64,000 bases of DNA, taken from assembly GCF_024622975.1 (NCBI RefSeq), contig NZ_JANJZT010000013.1, positions 34,073-98,072 on the forward strand. The letters are read 5' to 3'. The notes beneath the pieces were generated by a model that was not told the DNA's origin, did no database searches, and saw only the letters and a list, made by a program, of their open reading frames with translations. A program made the position numbers and the translations under genes. Origin of the DNA: Blautia caecimuris. GTDB taxonomy: Bacteria; Bacillota; Clostridia; Lachnospirales; Lachnospiraceae. Every line of letters begins with the position of its first letter. The stretch's first letter is position 1. Below are positions 47,296-55,597 of this stretch, piece by piece.

Positions 47296-47324
47296 ATTCT
47301 ATCATATGGTTTCCCTGTTGTAAA
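47296..47324 (-). promoter_or_regulatory. rpsF-ssb-rpsR promoter
   Basis: Reverse strand TTTACA (47324-47319), 17-nt spacer, TAGAAT (47301-47296). Confidence 0.7.
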
Positions 47325-47391
47325 GAACTTTTTGTCGAATCACCTATTTATTTTTGCCTGAAAACAGATACTACTCCTTTTCTCTCTTCCC

Positions 47392-47421
47392 TTGACAAAT
47401 TTCCTTTCTTTCTTCTATACT
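47392..47421 (+). promoter_or_regulatory. pyrC promoter
   Basis: TTGACA (47392-47397), 18-nt spacer, TATACT (47416-47421), 59 nt before the pyrC start. Confidence 0.8.
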
Positions 47422-47480
47422 GAATCTAAATAACAAGGGCTGTTTACTGCTGATATGCCCGTTAAAAGGAGGATTATTAT

Positions 47481-48743
47481 ATGCTTTTAAAAAATGGTTT
47501 TCTTATAAATCCCAAAACGCATACTCAGGAACTTACAGATATCCGTATTCTAAACGGAAAGATTTCTCAGATTTCTGCTGGTCTTGTTCCTGAAAATAGT
47601 GAAGAAGTTCTGGATCTTACCGGTCTGACTGTTGCGCCGGGCCTTGTTGACACTCATATTCATTTTCGTGATCCAGGACTTACCTATAAGGAAGATCTCC
47701 ACACAGGTGCTCTTGCCGCTGCCAGGGGCGGCGTAACCTCTGTAATCTGCATGGCAAATACAAAACCTGCTGTAGATTCTGTTGAAACCCTTACAGATAT
47801 TCTGACACGGGCAAAAAAAGAAAAAATTAACATTTATCAGACAGCTTCTGTATCCCAAGGGCTTAAGGGAGAAATCATGAATGATTTTAAAGCCTTAAAG
47901 GAAGCCGGTGCCTGCGGTTTTACAGATGACGGCATCCCTCTTCTTGATGCGGAATTCTGCAGCCGGGCCATGGAAAACGCAGCCGAATTAAATATGCCTA
48001 TCAGCCTTCACGAAGAGGATAAAAGCTTTATCGCAAATAACGGAATCAATGCCGGTCCTGTAGCAGACAGGCTTGGGATTACAGGTTCTCCTGCAATTGC
48101 CGAAGAAGTCATGGTTGCCCGGGACTGTATGCTTGCCCTTCATACTAAGGCTCCTGTTGTGATCCAGCATATCAGCTCCGGCAATTCTGTCGCTCTTGTG
48201 CGTCTTGCAAAAGAACTTGGCGCGGATATCCATGCGGAAGCCACCCCTCATCATTTTACTCTTACCGATGAGGCAGTTCTTACTTATGGTACTCTTGCAA
48301 AAATGAATCCGCCTCTGCGTACAGAAAAAGACCGGCAGGCGATCATTGCAGGCCTGAAAGACGGAACCATTGATCTGATTGCCACTGACCACGCCCCTCA
48401 CAGTGCTGAAGAAAAATCCAAAGCCCTCACAGATGCTCCAAGCGGCATTACAGGATTAGAAACATCTCTTGGCCTTGGTATCACCAATCTGGTAAAAAAA
48501 GGCTGCCTGACGCTGGAAGAGCTTCTGGAAAAAATGACCTGTAATCCTGCTGATCTTTATCATCTGCCCGGTGGTTCTGTTGAGGAGGGAGCTCCTGCCG
48601 ATCTGGTAATTTTTAATCCAGATGAAACATGGACTGTGGATTCTTTCCTGTCTAAATCCTCCAATACACCATTTAAAGGTATGGAATTATATGGAAAAAT
48701 TCATTACACTATCTGTAGAGGAGAAATTGTCTATCAGGACTGA
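47481..48743 (+). CDS. pyrC: Dihydroorotase (type I)
   Basis: 420 residues. Metal-binding HxH in DTHIHFRDPGLTYKED near residue 58, His ligands in SLHEED and VIQHISSG, and the catalytic Asp in ATDHAPHSAEEK near 304: the class I dihydroorotase set. It interconverts carbamoyl-aspartate and dihydroorotate in pyrimidine synthesis. AAAGGAGG precedes the ATG. It stands alone, away from other pyr genes in this window. Confidence 0.96.
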   Translation: MLLKNGFLINPKTHTQELTDIRILNGKISQISAGLVPENSEEVLDLTGLTVAPGLVDTHIHFRDPGLTYKEDLHTGALAAARGGVTSVICMANTKPAVDSVETLTDILTRAKKEKINIYQTASVSQGLKGEIMNDFKALKEAGACGFTDDGIPLLDAEFCSRAMENAAELNMPISLHEEDKSFIANNGINAGPVADRLGITGSPAIAEEVMVARDCMLALHTKAPVVIQHISSGNSVALVRLAKELGADIHAEATPHHFTLTDEAVLTYGTLAKMNPPLRTEKDRQAIIAGLKDGTIDLIATDHAPHSAEEKSKALTDAPSGITGLETSLGLGITNLVKKGCLTLEELLEKMTCNPADLYHLPGGSVEEGAPADLVIFNPDETWTVDSFLSKSSNTPFKGMELYGKIHYTICRGEIVYQD

Positions 48744-48779
48744 TACCTGACTAATCCCATATAACACAGTCAATATTTT

Positions 48780-48830
48780 GCGGAGAGCGCGACATCCAGA
48801 ACCTTTGTAAAATGCCGGATCACTCTCCGC
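48780..48830 (+). terminator. Long stem-loop after pyrC
   Basis: GCGGAGAG (48780-48787) pairs with CTCTCCGC (48823-48830), with ATCC/GGAT pairing inside. There is no T-run after it, so its role as terminator is uncertain. Confidence 0.4.
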
Positions 48831-48864
48831 AGAATCTTTGTAAAAATGAATATATATATGAAAA

Positions 48865-48889
48865 AAAGAGCCTGAAATCAAGGCTCTTT
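48865..48889 (-). terminator. Terminator of the former tRNA-Cys gene
   Basis: AAAGAGCCT (48865-48873) pairs with AGGCTCTTT (48881-48889); on the reverse strand the stem ends in TTTTTTT, directly downstream of the tRNA 3' fragment. Confidence 0.88.
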
Positions 48890-48893
48890 AGAG

Positions 48894-48937
48894 AGGTGCC
48901 ACCCGGATTTGAACCGGGGATAGAGGTGTTGCAGACC
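48894..48937 (-). other. 3' fragment of tRNA-Cys(GCA): attachment-site half
   Basis: The reverse strand reads GGTCTGCAACACCTC, an anticodon arm with GCA in the loop, then a T-arm CCCGGTTCAAATCCGGG and the acceptor 3' strand TGGCACC. The 5' half (D-arm and acceptor 5' strand GGTGCCA) is absent: what precedes is unrelated sequence with the inverted repeat GGAAAA-N3-CCTT/AAGGTTTTCC (48940-48980). This is the pattern left at one end of an island integrated in a tRNA gene. Confidence 0.75.
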
Positions 48938-49153
48938 CCGGAAAAAATCCTTGGAACCCGCTAAAACTCTAAGGTTTTCCAAACTGTCCATCCTATATCC
49001 ACCCTAATTTTCATGTTGCTTTCATGCCATATCAGGTATTTTACTGTGCCAAATCAATGCCACTTAGCACCCCTATGGGCATATTATAAACATTTTAGTA
49101 TCTTTCGTCTACAATTATTTTACTACAACTACAATATTATATGGAGGTTTATC

Positions 49154-50371
49154 GTGAATTATCAATTAGAATTAAAACAAATTGTGGATTTTCCACGCTG
49201 CCGGATTTACCGGGAATTTATACAAACCCTTATGAAAGACAGAAGCATCCGTACCAACGGAGGTTCCTGTCTTTTTTATTTTCTCATTTTATGTTCTTAT
49301 GCAAATTACAGTTCCTCTTATCGGAACATCGAACACCTTACTTACAAAGTTGTTCCTGGCGAATGGATCTGTTCTCTTAAAGAACTACAGATTCACTTCC
49401 GCCAAAAATTCCAGCACCAGGTCATATCCATACTGGATACCCTGGTAGAGCAAAACCTTCTAACCTACTCACTACACGAAAAAAATAAGATTATCCAATA
49501 CAAGATCAAAGACTGGCCAAAAGATAATACTGCCCTTTCCTATAATTACCCATGCAAAAAAGACATCGGGTTTTTCTTTTTTCCAATCGCAGATGTTCAT
49601 AAACTAATCGGACTGGGAAAATGTTCGGAAATGGATGCTCTTTTGGATCTTTGGATTCATGCAGTCTATAATGATCCATCTGTGCAAGGCTCTGATGCCG
49701 GTCCGGTAGTATATTTTCGCAATCAGACTGGAAATCCCTTGTTCAGTTATCAGGAACTTGCCAGACGTTGGAAACAGTCGAAATCTTCTGTGTCCCGTCT
49801 GCTTAAAAAACTTGAAGATACCGACATGATCACACTGATTTCCTATTCCGGGAAACATGGCAGCATGGTATATCTACGTAATTATCTGTCCGTTATGTTT
49901 AATATCAGTGATGTCATGATTGATAAGGAGGAAATTGCCATGAAAATGCAACTGCCAATACATATACCCGAAGACACCTTGCCTGTTAAAAACAATTCTG
50001 AATGCGTTTCAGAATCTATTACTGACGAACAAATCATCGTTTCACAGGAAGGCTCCTGCGTTCCAGAATCACACATCAAAGCCATTGTTCGCAAAGTCGC
50101 TGAAATACTGGAAATACAAGGCATTTCTTGTTGTAGATGCCCCAAAACAAAGTATATATTATCTCCTTTATCAGCCTGCAAGGATAGTATATATCTATAT
50201 TCACTACGTATTATCTGCCCCTGGGGGAAAGCAGCCTATCAGTTTGAGTTAAAACTAAAACCGGAAAATCACGCCGTCACCAACGTCCCAGGGCATACTC
50301 CGCCTCTGCAGCATACCTTACCTGCCTTCGCTGAAATCCCAGAAGTTCTGTTGAAAGGAGGGGTTGTATAA
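49154..50371 (+). CDS. Winged-helix protein of the integrase module
   Basis: 405 residues from the GTG at 49154 (GGAGG seven nt upstream); the frame runs further 5' without a ribosome site. No family recognised overall. A helix-turn-helix/winged-helix stretch FSYQELARRWKQSKSSVSRLLKKLEDTDMI lies near residue 198; C-terminal third is variable with CCRCPK. Immediately followed by two genes ending in the tyrosine recombinase; likely a DNA-binding partner or regulator of the recombination module. Confidence 0.65.
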   Translation: MNYQLELKQIVDFPRCRIYREFIQTLMKDRSIRTNGGSCLFYFLILCSYANYSSSYRNIEHLTYKVVPGEWICSLKELQIHFRQKFQHQVISILDTLVEQNLLTYSLHEKNKIIQYKIKDWPKDNTALSYNYPCKKDIGFFFFPIADVHKLIGLGKCSEMDALLDLWIHAVYNDPSVQGSDAGPVVYFRNQTGNPLFSYQELARRWKQSKSSVSRLLKKLEDTDMITLISYSGKHGSMVYLRNYLSVMFNISDVMIDKEEIAMKMQLPIHIPEDTLPVKNNSECVSESITDEQIIVSQEGSCVPESHIKAIVRKVAEILEIQGISCCRCPKTKYILSPLSACKDSIYLYSLRIICPWGKAAYQFELKLKPENHAVTNVPGHTPPLQHTLPAFAEIPEVLLKGGVV

Positions 50372-50904
50372 TGTCAAAGAAAAATCACCACCCTGTTTCT
50401 GCTGAAGTAGAAAATAATCCGTTGTACCATGATACCTATAAGCTTCTCCGTTGTTACCGGGATTCTACTTATAGCCTGATGGTTGCTGTCCGGCAGGTAG
50501 AAATTCAGTTCCAACTGGAATACAACACCAGTGTAGACGAATTTCTGGATTCCATCTATGCTGCAGGAGCAGATCTGGGAAACAGCCAGATTGAAGAATG
50601 GGCAAAAAGCATTGCCCGCAGCAATAAAATGATAAAGCTGCTTCTCTCTTCTGTGGATCTGCTCCGGAAAAATCATAAGCATGGGGAAGAATATTACTGG
50701 ATATTATATTACGCCTTTCTGTCTCCCCATGAACTGAAAAACACAGAGGAAATCCTGGAAGAGTTGGAAAGGCATGTTCCCAGTATCTCCTACCGGACGT
50801 ACTACCGAAGAAGGCAGGCTGCTATTAACGCTCTTAGCAGCATACTATGGGGATTTTCTGCAAAGGGGACACTGGAAACTTTAAATAAATTTTTCCCAAA
50901 ATAA
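50371..50904 (+). CDS. Sigma-region-4/ArpU-like regulator of the integrase module
   Basis: 177 residues, start ATG overlapping the previous stop (TAATG) with AAAGGAGG upstream. Predominantly helical; the C-terminal part SISYRTYYRRRQAAINALSSILWG resembles the DNA-binding end of phage ArpU-type late-gene regulators. Function is inferred from shape and position only. Confidence 0.55.
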   Translation: MSKKNHHPVSAEVENNPLYHDTYKLLRCYRDSTYSLMVAVRQVEIQFQLEYNTSVDEFLDSIYAAGADLGNSQIEEWAKSIARSNKMIKLLLSSVDLLRKNHKHGEEYYWILYYAFLSPHELKNTEEILEELERHVPSISYRTYYRRRQAAINALSSILWGFSAKGTLETLNKFFPK

Positions 50905-50920
50905 AATCGACATTTTCCAT

Positions 50921-50961
50921 ATAGGCACTCATAATTGAAAAAAACAAAGGAGGGTGCCTAT
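50921..50961 (+). promoter_or_regulatory. Inverted repeat around the recombinase ribosome site
   Basis: ATAGGCAC (50921-50928) and GTGCCTAT (50954-50961) are exact inverse copies; AAAGGAGG of the recombinase gene lies in the loop beside the second arm. Folding would leave the site looped or occluded, and a protein binding the arms could regulate translation or transcription. Confidence 0.5.
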
Positions 50962-50962
50962 C

Positions 50963-51892
50963 ATGGATCAATTATCAAATTTTATATCCGAATATCTCAA
51001 AACATGTGAAACAATAAAAAAATTAAATTCAAAAACCATTAAAGCATACCGTATAGATTTATCACAATTTCATACATATATGCTACCACAGGAGGATTTC
51101 ACAGAAAAAACAACCTTAAATTCGTTCCTGTCACTGTTACACCAAAAATACAAGCCCAAAACAGCCAAAAGGAAAATTGCTACTTTGAAGGCGTTTTTCC
51201 ATTATCTTGTTTATGAAGAATTTTTATCTCAAAATCCTTTTGAGAAACTCAATGTGAAATTTCGGGAACCACAAGTCCTGCCTAGAATAGTCCCTAATAC
51301 TATTATAGAAATCTTTCTCCGAACTATGTATAAACAAAAAAGGCTTGCACACACAACACACAAATACAATTCAATCCTTCGTGATATAGCCGTAATAGAA
51401 TTACTATTTGCAACTGGAGTACGTGTTTCTGAACTATGCTCACTTACTCTTTCCCAAATAGATTTCACTACTTACAAAATTATTATAAACGGGAAGGGAT
51501 CAAAAGAACGTATTTTACAAATTGGGAATGAAGATGTCAAAGAAATACTATCCGAATACTATGCAGCCTTTAAAACAGATATTTCTAAAACAGGGTGGTT
51601 CTTTATTAACCGTCTTCACAAAAGATACTCTGAAGAATCTGTCCGAAGCATGATCGTCAAATATCTGAAACTTGCCGCTATAGATATGCACGTAACTCCA
51701 CACATGTTCCGGCATTCCTTTGCGACACTGTTATTAGAATCTGATGTTGATATTCGGTATATACAGAGAATGCTGGGACACAGCTCTATAAAAACAACCG
51801 AAATATATACAAATGTGTCTACCTCCAAACAAAACAGCATTCTCACTGCTAAACACCCACGTAACTCAATGCATATTGATATTACAAGGTAA
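50963..51892 (+). CDS. Tyrosine-type site-specific recombinase (XerC/D-like)
   Basis: 309 residues from the ATG at 50963. N-terminal SAM-like core-binding domain (residues ~5-90) and a C-terminal catalytic domain with Arg in TGVRVSELCSL, the HxxR of THPHMFRHSFAT-type (HMFRHSFATLLL), His in LGHSS and the nucleophile Tyr in TEIYTNVS near residue 288. All catalytic residues are present. It lies 2 kb from the tRNA-Cys att fragment and 57 bp from the left inverted repeat of the three-gene cassette, so it could integrate the island, invert the cassette, or both. Confidence 0.94.
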   Translation: MDQLSNFISEYLKTCETIKKLNSKTIKAYRIDLSQFHTYMLPQEDFTEKTTLNSFLSLLHQKYKPKTAKRKIATLKAFFHYLVYEEFLSQNPFEKLNVKFREPQVLPRIVPNTIIEIFLRTMYKQKRLAHTTHKYNSILRDIAVIELLFATGVRVSELCSLTLSQIDFTTYKIIINGKGSKERILQIGNEDVKEILSEYYAAFKTDISKTGWFFINRLHKRYSEESVRSMIVKYLKLAAIDMHVTPHMFRHSFATLLLESDVDIRYIQRMLGHSSIKTTEIYTNVSTSKQNSILTAKHPRNSMHIDITR

Positions 51893-51899
51893 CACTGCA

Positions 51900-51929
51900 G
51901 GCCGCCTAATTTGAAGCGGCCTCTTTTTT
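51900..51929 (+). terminator. Recombinase terminator
   Basis: GGCCGC (51900-51905) pairs with GCGGCC (51916-51921), followed by TCTTTTTT. It blocks readthrough from the recombinase into the cassette. Confidence 0.9.
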
Positions 51930-51949
51930 CTCCCTCTTTGCCCATTCTA

Positions 51950-51973
51950 AACCAAGGATAATATCTAATTATC
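51950..51973 (+). repeat. Left copy of a perfect 24-bp inverted repeat
   Basis: Identical over 24 bp to the reverse complement of 55352-55375. Contains the small palindrome GATAAT-ATCTA-ATTATC preceded by AACCAAG. Both copies lie just upstream of the outermost genes of the three-gene cassette. Confidence 0.9.
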
Positions 51974-52022
51974 CGTAATGCTTTGTTTATATTACACTAC
52001 TTTTACAAAAGGAGAATATTCT

Positions 52023-53462
52023 ATGAATCTAGTTGAAAAATATAAGTATTTTAAAAAGGGAAGTAGCTCTGATTTTTCTGCACAAAATTTGAGTTATCAT
52101 ATTTTTGAAAATATAGATTTCAAACAATATTTCGATGTAGATAAGGAAATTACTTCTTTTTTTCGCTGCGATTTCCGAGGTTCTACTTTTAGAAATATTA
52201 CATTTTATAAAAATGAATTTGACCGTGCAGATTTCATTTCTTGTACTTTTATAGATTGCAAATTTTATGAAGTTAATTTTGGACGTTCTCAAACAAAAGA
52301 TTGCTATTTTTATCATTGTTCGTTTGCTGACAATTTGTATAATACAAATACAATACAGACATCAAGCTATGAGGATTGTGAATTTAATAACGAAAAAATC
52401 TTGGCTAATATAAATGATTGCACTTATGCTACCTGCATTTTTGACAGTTGTAATTTTGATAGGACATCTGCTGATAGATTACATTTCTTTAAATGTAAAA
52501 TGTGTAAGATAAACTTTGCGACATTACATGCAGAAAATTTCACCTTTGACAATTGCTATTTAGAAGATATAGACTTAGGTATGCCTTTTGTATTTGGTTA
52601 TTTCATTACAAACACTAGTTTAAAACATGTAAATTTTTTGTACAGAGGACATAGAGTTTCTTTTCAAGAATCAAAAGAGCATGCCAGAGAGTTATGGTCT
52701 CAAAATAGATATGCTAATTATTTTAATTCGCATATTATTTTAGGTGAAACCCAAAAACTCCCAGATATATTACCATCAATACTTAATAATATAGAAAAAT
52801 TAAGCCCATTCAAACAAAAGATTGAACTTCAGCAAATATTTGATTGTATAATATATTATATGAAGCACAACGTAATTAATTTTGATTGTATATATAAAAT
52901 AATACATTATTTAGAGGTAATATATAATAAAGAAAAATATACCCCTGAAATACAAATGATTTTTGCATCATATACATACCAAATTACATATTTACTTAAA
53001 ACTTTTGATTTTGATTATAACTTCTATACTAACAAAAGCAATGTGGTTTCATTTGTTACATTTTGTTGTAATACGGAGGATTATGATATAGCAGTAAATT
53101 GTACTGAAAAATTCGTTAGAAGTACCTGCAATAAATTTGGTTCTCCAGATAGTTATGTATTATACCATTCTCAAAAAGGCTCTTGGCTATTAACATTTGC
53201 AATATCACCATTAATTGCCCTTGCCATAGTTAGAATGGTAAAATACTCTTTTAATTTGAATATAGAACTGCGTATAAAGAATAAACTATATCAAAAATTA
53301 GCAGTCTTGTTAGATCAAAATTTATCAATTGAGGATTTGAATAAAATTACAGATGTAGCGGTTAGAGCAAATCTTATAGAAGAAAAAGAAAATAGTACTC
53401 AATTAAATACAGAACTAGGATCTTTGTTGGATATAGTAAGAAATATAGAAATCGGATTATAA
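52023..53462 (+). CDS. Pentapeptide-repeat protein with a C-terminal membrane helix
   Basis: 479 residues from the ATG at 52023 (AAAGGAG seven nt upstream). Residues ~46-205 are pentapeptide-like repeats with Phe at nearly every fifth position and frequent Cys/Asn before it (FRCDFRGSTFRNITF, FISCTFIDCKFYEVNF). This should form a right-handed quadrilateral beta-helix. The middle is helical; a hydrophobic helix LLTFAISPLIALAIVRMV (~389-407) predicts membrane anchoring. Such repeats can mimic DNA (gyrase protection) or serve as scaffolds. It faces the aminotransferase/GNAT operon and is strongly AT-rich, unlike the core genes. Confidence 0.85.
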   Translation: MNLVEKYKYFKKGSSSDFSAQNLSYHIFENIDFKQYFDVDKEITSFFRCDFRGSTFRNITFYKNEFDRADFISCTFIDCKFYEVNFGRSQTKDCYFYHCSFADNLYNTNTIQTSSYEDCEFNNEKILANINDCTYATCIFDSCNFDRTSADRLHFFKCKMCKINFATLHAENFTFDNCYLEDIDLGMPFVFGYFITNTSLKHVNFLYRGHRVSFQESKEHARELWSQNRYANYFNSHIILGETQKLPDILPSILNNIEKLSPFKQKIELQQIFDCIIYYMKHNVINFDCIYKIIHYLEVIYNKEKYTPEIQMIFASYTYQITYLLKTFDFDYNFYTNKSNVVSFVTFCCNTEDYDIAVNCTEKFVRSTCNKFGSPDSYVLYHSQKGSWLLTFAISPLIALAIVRMVKYSFNLNIELRIKNKLYQKLAVLLDQNLSIEDLNKITDVAVRANLIEEKENSTQLNTELGSLLDIVRNIEIGL

Positions 53463-53487
53463 ATCAGGGGGATACTTCCCCTGATTT
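53461..53487. terminator. Perfect bidirectional terminator in the middle of the cassette
   Basis: AAATCAGGGG (53461-53470), seven-base loop, CCCCTGATTT (53478-53487). It overlaps the stop codons of both convergent genes and separates the two transcription units. Confidence 0.9.
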
Positions 53488-54663
53488 ATTAATATATTGA
53501 ATAATTTTATTTACATTGGATAGTAAAATTTCTTTTGGATAAGAAAGATTTATTCTAAACCAATAGTATTTGTTTGAAAAAAATAGATACCGAGAGTGAG
53601 GAATAGTTATAATGTTCAACTTGTCAGATAACTCTTCCGAAATTTTATCGTCATTCAAAGTCCTAAAACAGTATTTAGGAATACCCATTATACAAAACAT
53701 GCCTCCTTGACAGCTTGCTAATTTTACCTTCGTTTTAACACAAAGTGAACTCAATATTTCATAATTTATAGAGCAGTAATTACAAATATTTTGGATGTAA
53801 GTTTCTACTATATTTTTGTTATTATCTGAATACAAATTAAGAAATACTTCTAATTGTTTATAACTTAATGAGCCAAGTTTATATACACTTTGCTTTTCTA
53901 TTTCGCTTATATACCTTTGGGGTCCATAAACTAAACAAGTTTTTGCCCCATTCAAAAATAGATTTTTGCTAAGAGAGCGAAAAATAAAAACATTCTCATT
54001 ATGATTAAAAATATTCAGTTCAGATAAAAGATTAATATTATTGTTCCAGGGCATACCCCCATATATGTAATCAATAAAAATAAAAATATTTAGATGATGA
54101 CAAATATTAAAAATTTTTGTATAAAAATCTTCCGTCAAAGATATACCTGATCCAAAAAGAGGATCGGTTATAATTAGTAGTTCTATCCTTTGTGATATTA
54201 ATTGCTGTTCCAATTCTGCAATATCAAATTTCAAATTTCCATTATCATCCAATACCTGATAATAATAAATGTTTCCATGTAATTTCTTTAGCATATCAAT
54301 ATAAGTAAAATAAGTAGGAGATAATAATAAGGAGTTTAGTGTTCCTTTTTCAAATAATAATTCTAAAATCAAATATGCTGCTACAGTTCCATTAGGAAAT
54401 ATTGAAATATTTTTAGCAATTTCTTCTGGTAATTTCTGATTTTTAGCAAAATATCTTTTATAGATTTCCATTTCATTAACAAAATAATATTGCTTAATTG
54501 CAGGAATTTCTTCCGATAAGTTAGTCGGATTTGTAAAACAACTAGGAATATTATAAAATTGGGGATTATGTAAGTCCCAATCAGAAATAAAAAACTTTTG
54601 TGATCTTAAAGTGGGATTAATAATATTCCCTATGTTAGAATCATAATTTACAGGTATTTTCAT
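53464..54663 (-). CDS. PLP-dependent aminotransferase-like protein (fold type I)
   Basis: 399 residues. Class I/II aminotransferase pattern: cofactor-loop region ISIFPNGTVAAYLILELLF near residue 88, LLLSPTYFTYIDML near 112, IDYIYGGMPW (Asp that binds the pyridine nitrogen, Tyr) near 197, and the Schiff-base Lys in FRSLSKNLFLNGAK near 230. The C-terminal Arg (YWFRINLS) would bind the substrate carboxylate. Very AT-rich. It overlaps the upstream GNAT gene by 23 bases. Substrate unknown; synthesis or modification of an amino-acid-derived small molecule is inferred. Confidence 0.88.
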   Translation of the reverse strand: MKIPVNYDSNIGNIINPTLRSQKFFISDWDLHNPQFYNIPSCFTNPTNLSEEIPAIKQYYFVNEMEIYKRYFAKNQKLPEEIAKNISIFPNGTVAAYLILELLFEKGTLNSLLLSPTYFTYIDMLKKLHGNIYYYQVLDDNGNLKFDIAELEQQLISQRIELLIITDPLFGSGISLTEDFYTKIFNICHHLNIFIFIDYIYGGMPWNNNINLLSELNIFNHNENVFIFRSLSKNLFLNGAKTCLVYGPQRYISEIEKQSVYKLGSLSYKQLEVFLNLYSDNNKNIVETYIQNICNYCSINYEILSSLCVKTKVKLASCQGGMFCIMGIPKYCFRTLNDDKISEELSDKLNIITIPHSRYLFFSNKYYWFRINLSYPKEILLSNVNKIIQYINKSGEVSP

Positions 54664-55312
54664 TGTACCTCCGTAATAAATAAGTTCTCATTTTGGGATT
54701 TATATCATAAATTTCGTAACCCTTATTCAAAAAATCCGAGATTCCCTTTAAATCTGCATAGGGTAAAGAAAGATAATCAGGACTCTGAGTTGTGATTTTA
54801 TCATGTAAAATATTGCCATACATTAAAAATCGAAGCTCATTACCATAGTAAAATTCTAAATTTATAGCACTTTGATGAATTTTAAAGGCTGTTTTCAAGC
54901 TTGGAAAATTACTTGGATGGACAGTACTAATAATGGCATTATAATTTTGTTCTAAACTATATTTGTTTAGGTGCTGTAAAAGCATATATAAATAACCATT
55001 TCCTTGCCATTTCGGAGCTATAATTCCATGTTCAAATTGAATGATATTATTTTTGTTTTTCGTAATAAATTTTGTTAGATCAGTTTTTGCTTTGCTTGGT
55101 GTAACATATGAAGCAAAACCTAATAGAGTATTATCGTAAAAAACTCCAATCATTATTCCAGCACCAAGAAGAATATATTCTAAATAGTCTGTATCAGGTT
55201 TCACAAATGTCTCTCTAAGAAAAGAGGATTCTATCAGTGAATCTCTACACTGTACTATCGCATCTATTTGTTGAATATTTAATTGCTTAAAACATAAATT
55301 ATAAGTATTCAT
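54641..55312 (-). CDS. GNAT-family N-acetyltransferase
   Basis: 223 residues. Acetyl-CoA binding motif A as HGIIAPKWQGNGYLYMLLQHL near residue 95 (Q/R-x-x-G-x-G/A type: WQGNGY), preceded by strands LGFASYVTPS; the C-terminal part is family-variable. The ATG at 55312 follows AAGGGGGT. Coupled to the aminotransferase by a 23-base overlap, so the two probably act in sequence on one substrate. Confidence 0.85.
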   Translation of the reverse strand: MNTYNLCFKQLNIQQIDAIVQCRDSLIESSFLRETFVKPDTDYLEYILLGAGIMIGVFYDNTLLGFASYVTPSKAKTDLTKFITKNKNNIIQFEHGIIAPKWQGNGYLYMLLQHLNKYSLEQNYNAIISTVHPSNFPSLKTAFKIHQSAINLEFYYGNELRFLMYGNILHDKITTQSPDYLSLPYADLKGISDFLNKGYEIYDINPKMRTYLLRRYNENTCKL

Positions 55313-55351
55313 ATTACCCCCTTCTGTTTGACAATCAAATTTATATTACAA

Positions 55352-55375
55352 GATAATTAGATATTATCCTTGGTT
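55352..55375 (-). repeat. Right copy of the perfect 24-bp inverted repeat
   Basis: Reverse complement of 51950-51973, 39 nt upstream of the GNAT start. The 3.4-kb interval between the copies holds exactly the three cassette genes. Confidence 0.9.
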
Positions 55376-55399
55376 CATATAACCTCAAATTCTATATTT

Positions 55400-55428
55400 A
55401 TTATAACGCATTCTACATTTTTGCACAA
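55400..55428 (-). promoter_or_regulatory. Promoter outside the cassette pointing into it
   Basis: Reverse strand TTGTGC (55428-55423), 17-nt spacer, TATAAT (55405-55400). It lies just outside the right inverted repeat and reads through it into the GNAT-aminotransferase operon. No comparable promoter is visible outside the left repeat. Confidence 0.65.
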
Positions 55429-55597
55429 CATCTCCTGAGTTAAAATCACCATGCCTTTGAGTCTGAATAATGTTTGTCTCTTTTATTTTATTAAAAAAGT
55501 GCATATCCTGAAACTGAATATGCACTCCAAATAGCATTATATATTTATTTTCTTTTGCACAAAAAAGCACGATATTTTCTAAAACTCTATCTGTGTG

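Noticed and set aside
48894..48937. A complete functional tRNA gene
   Set aside because: Only the anticodon arm, T-arm and acceptor 3' strand are present; no D-arm or acceptor 5' strand precedes them.
55385..55570. Reverse open frame of 61 codons right of the cassette
   Set aside because: No ribosome site, and it overlaps the inward promoter at 55400-55428; no family features.
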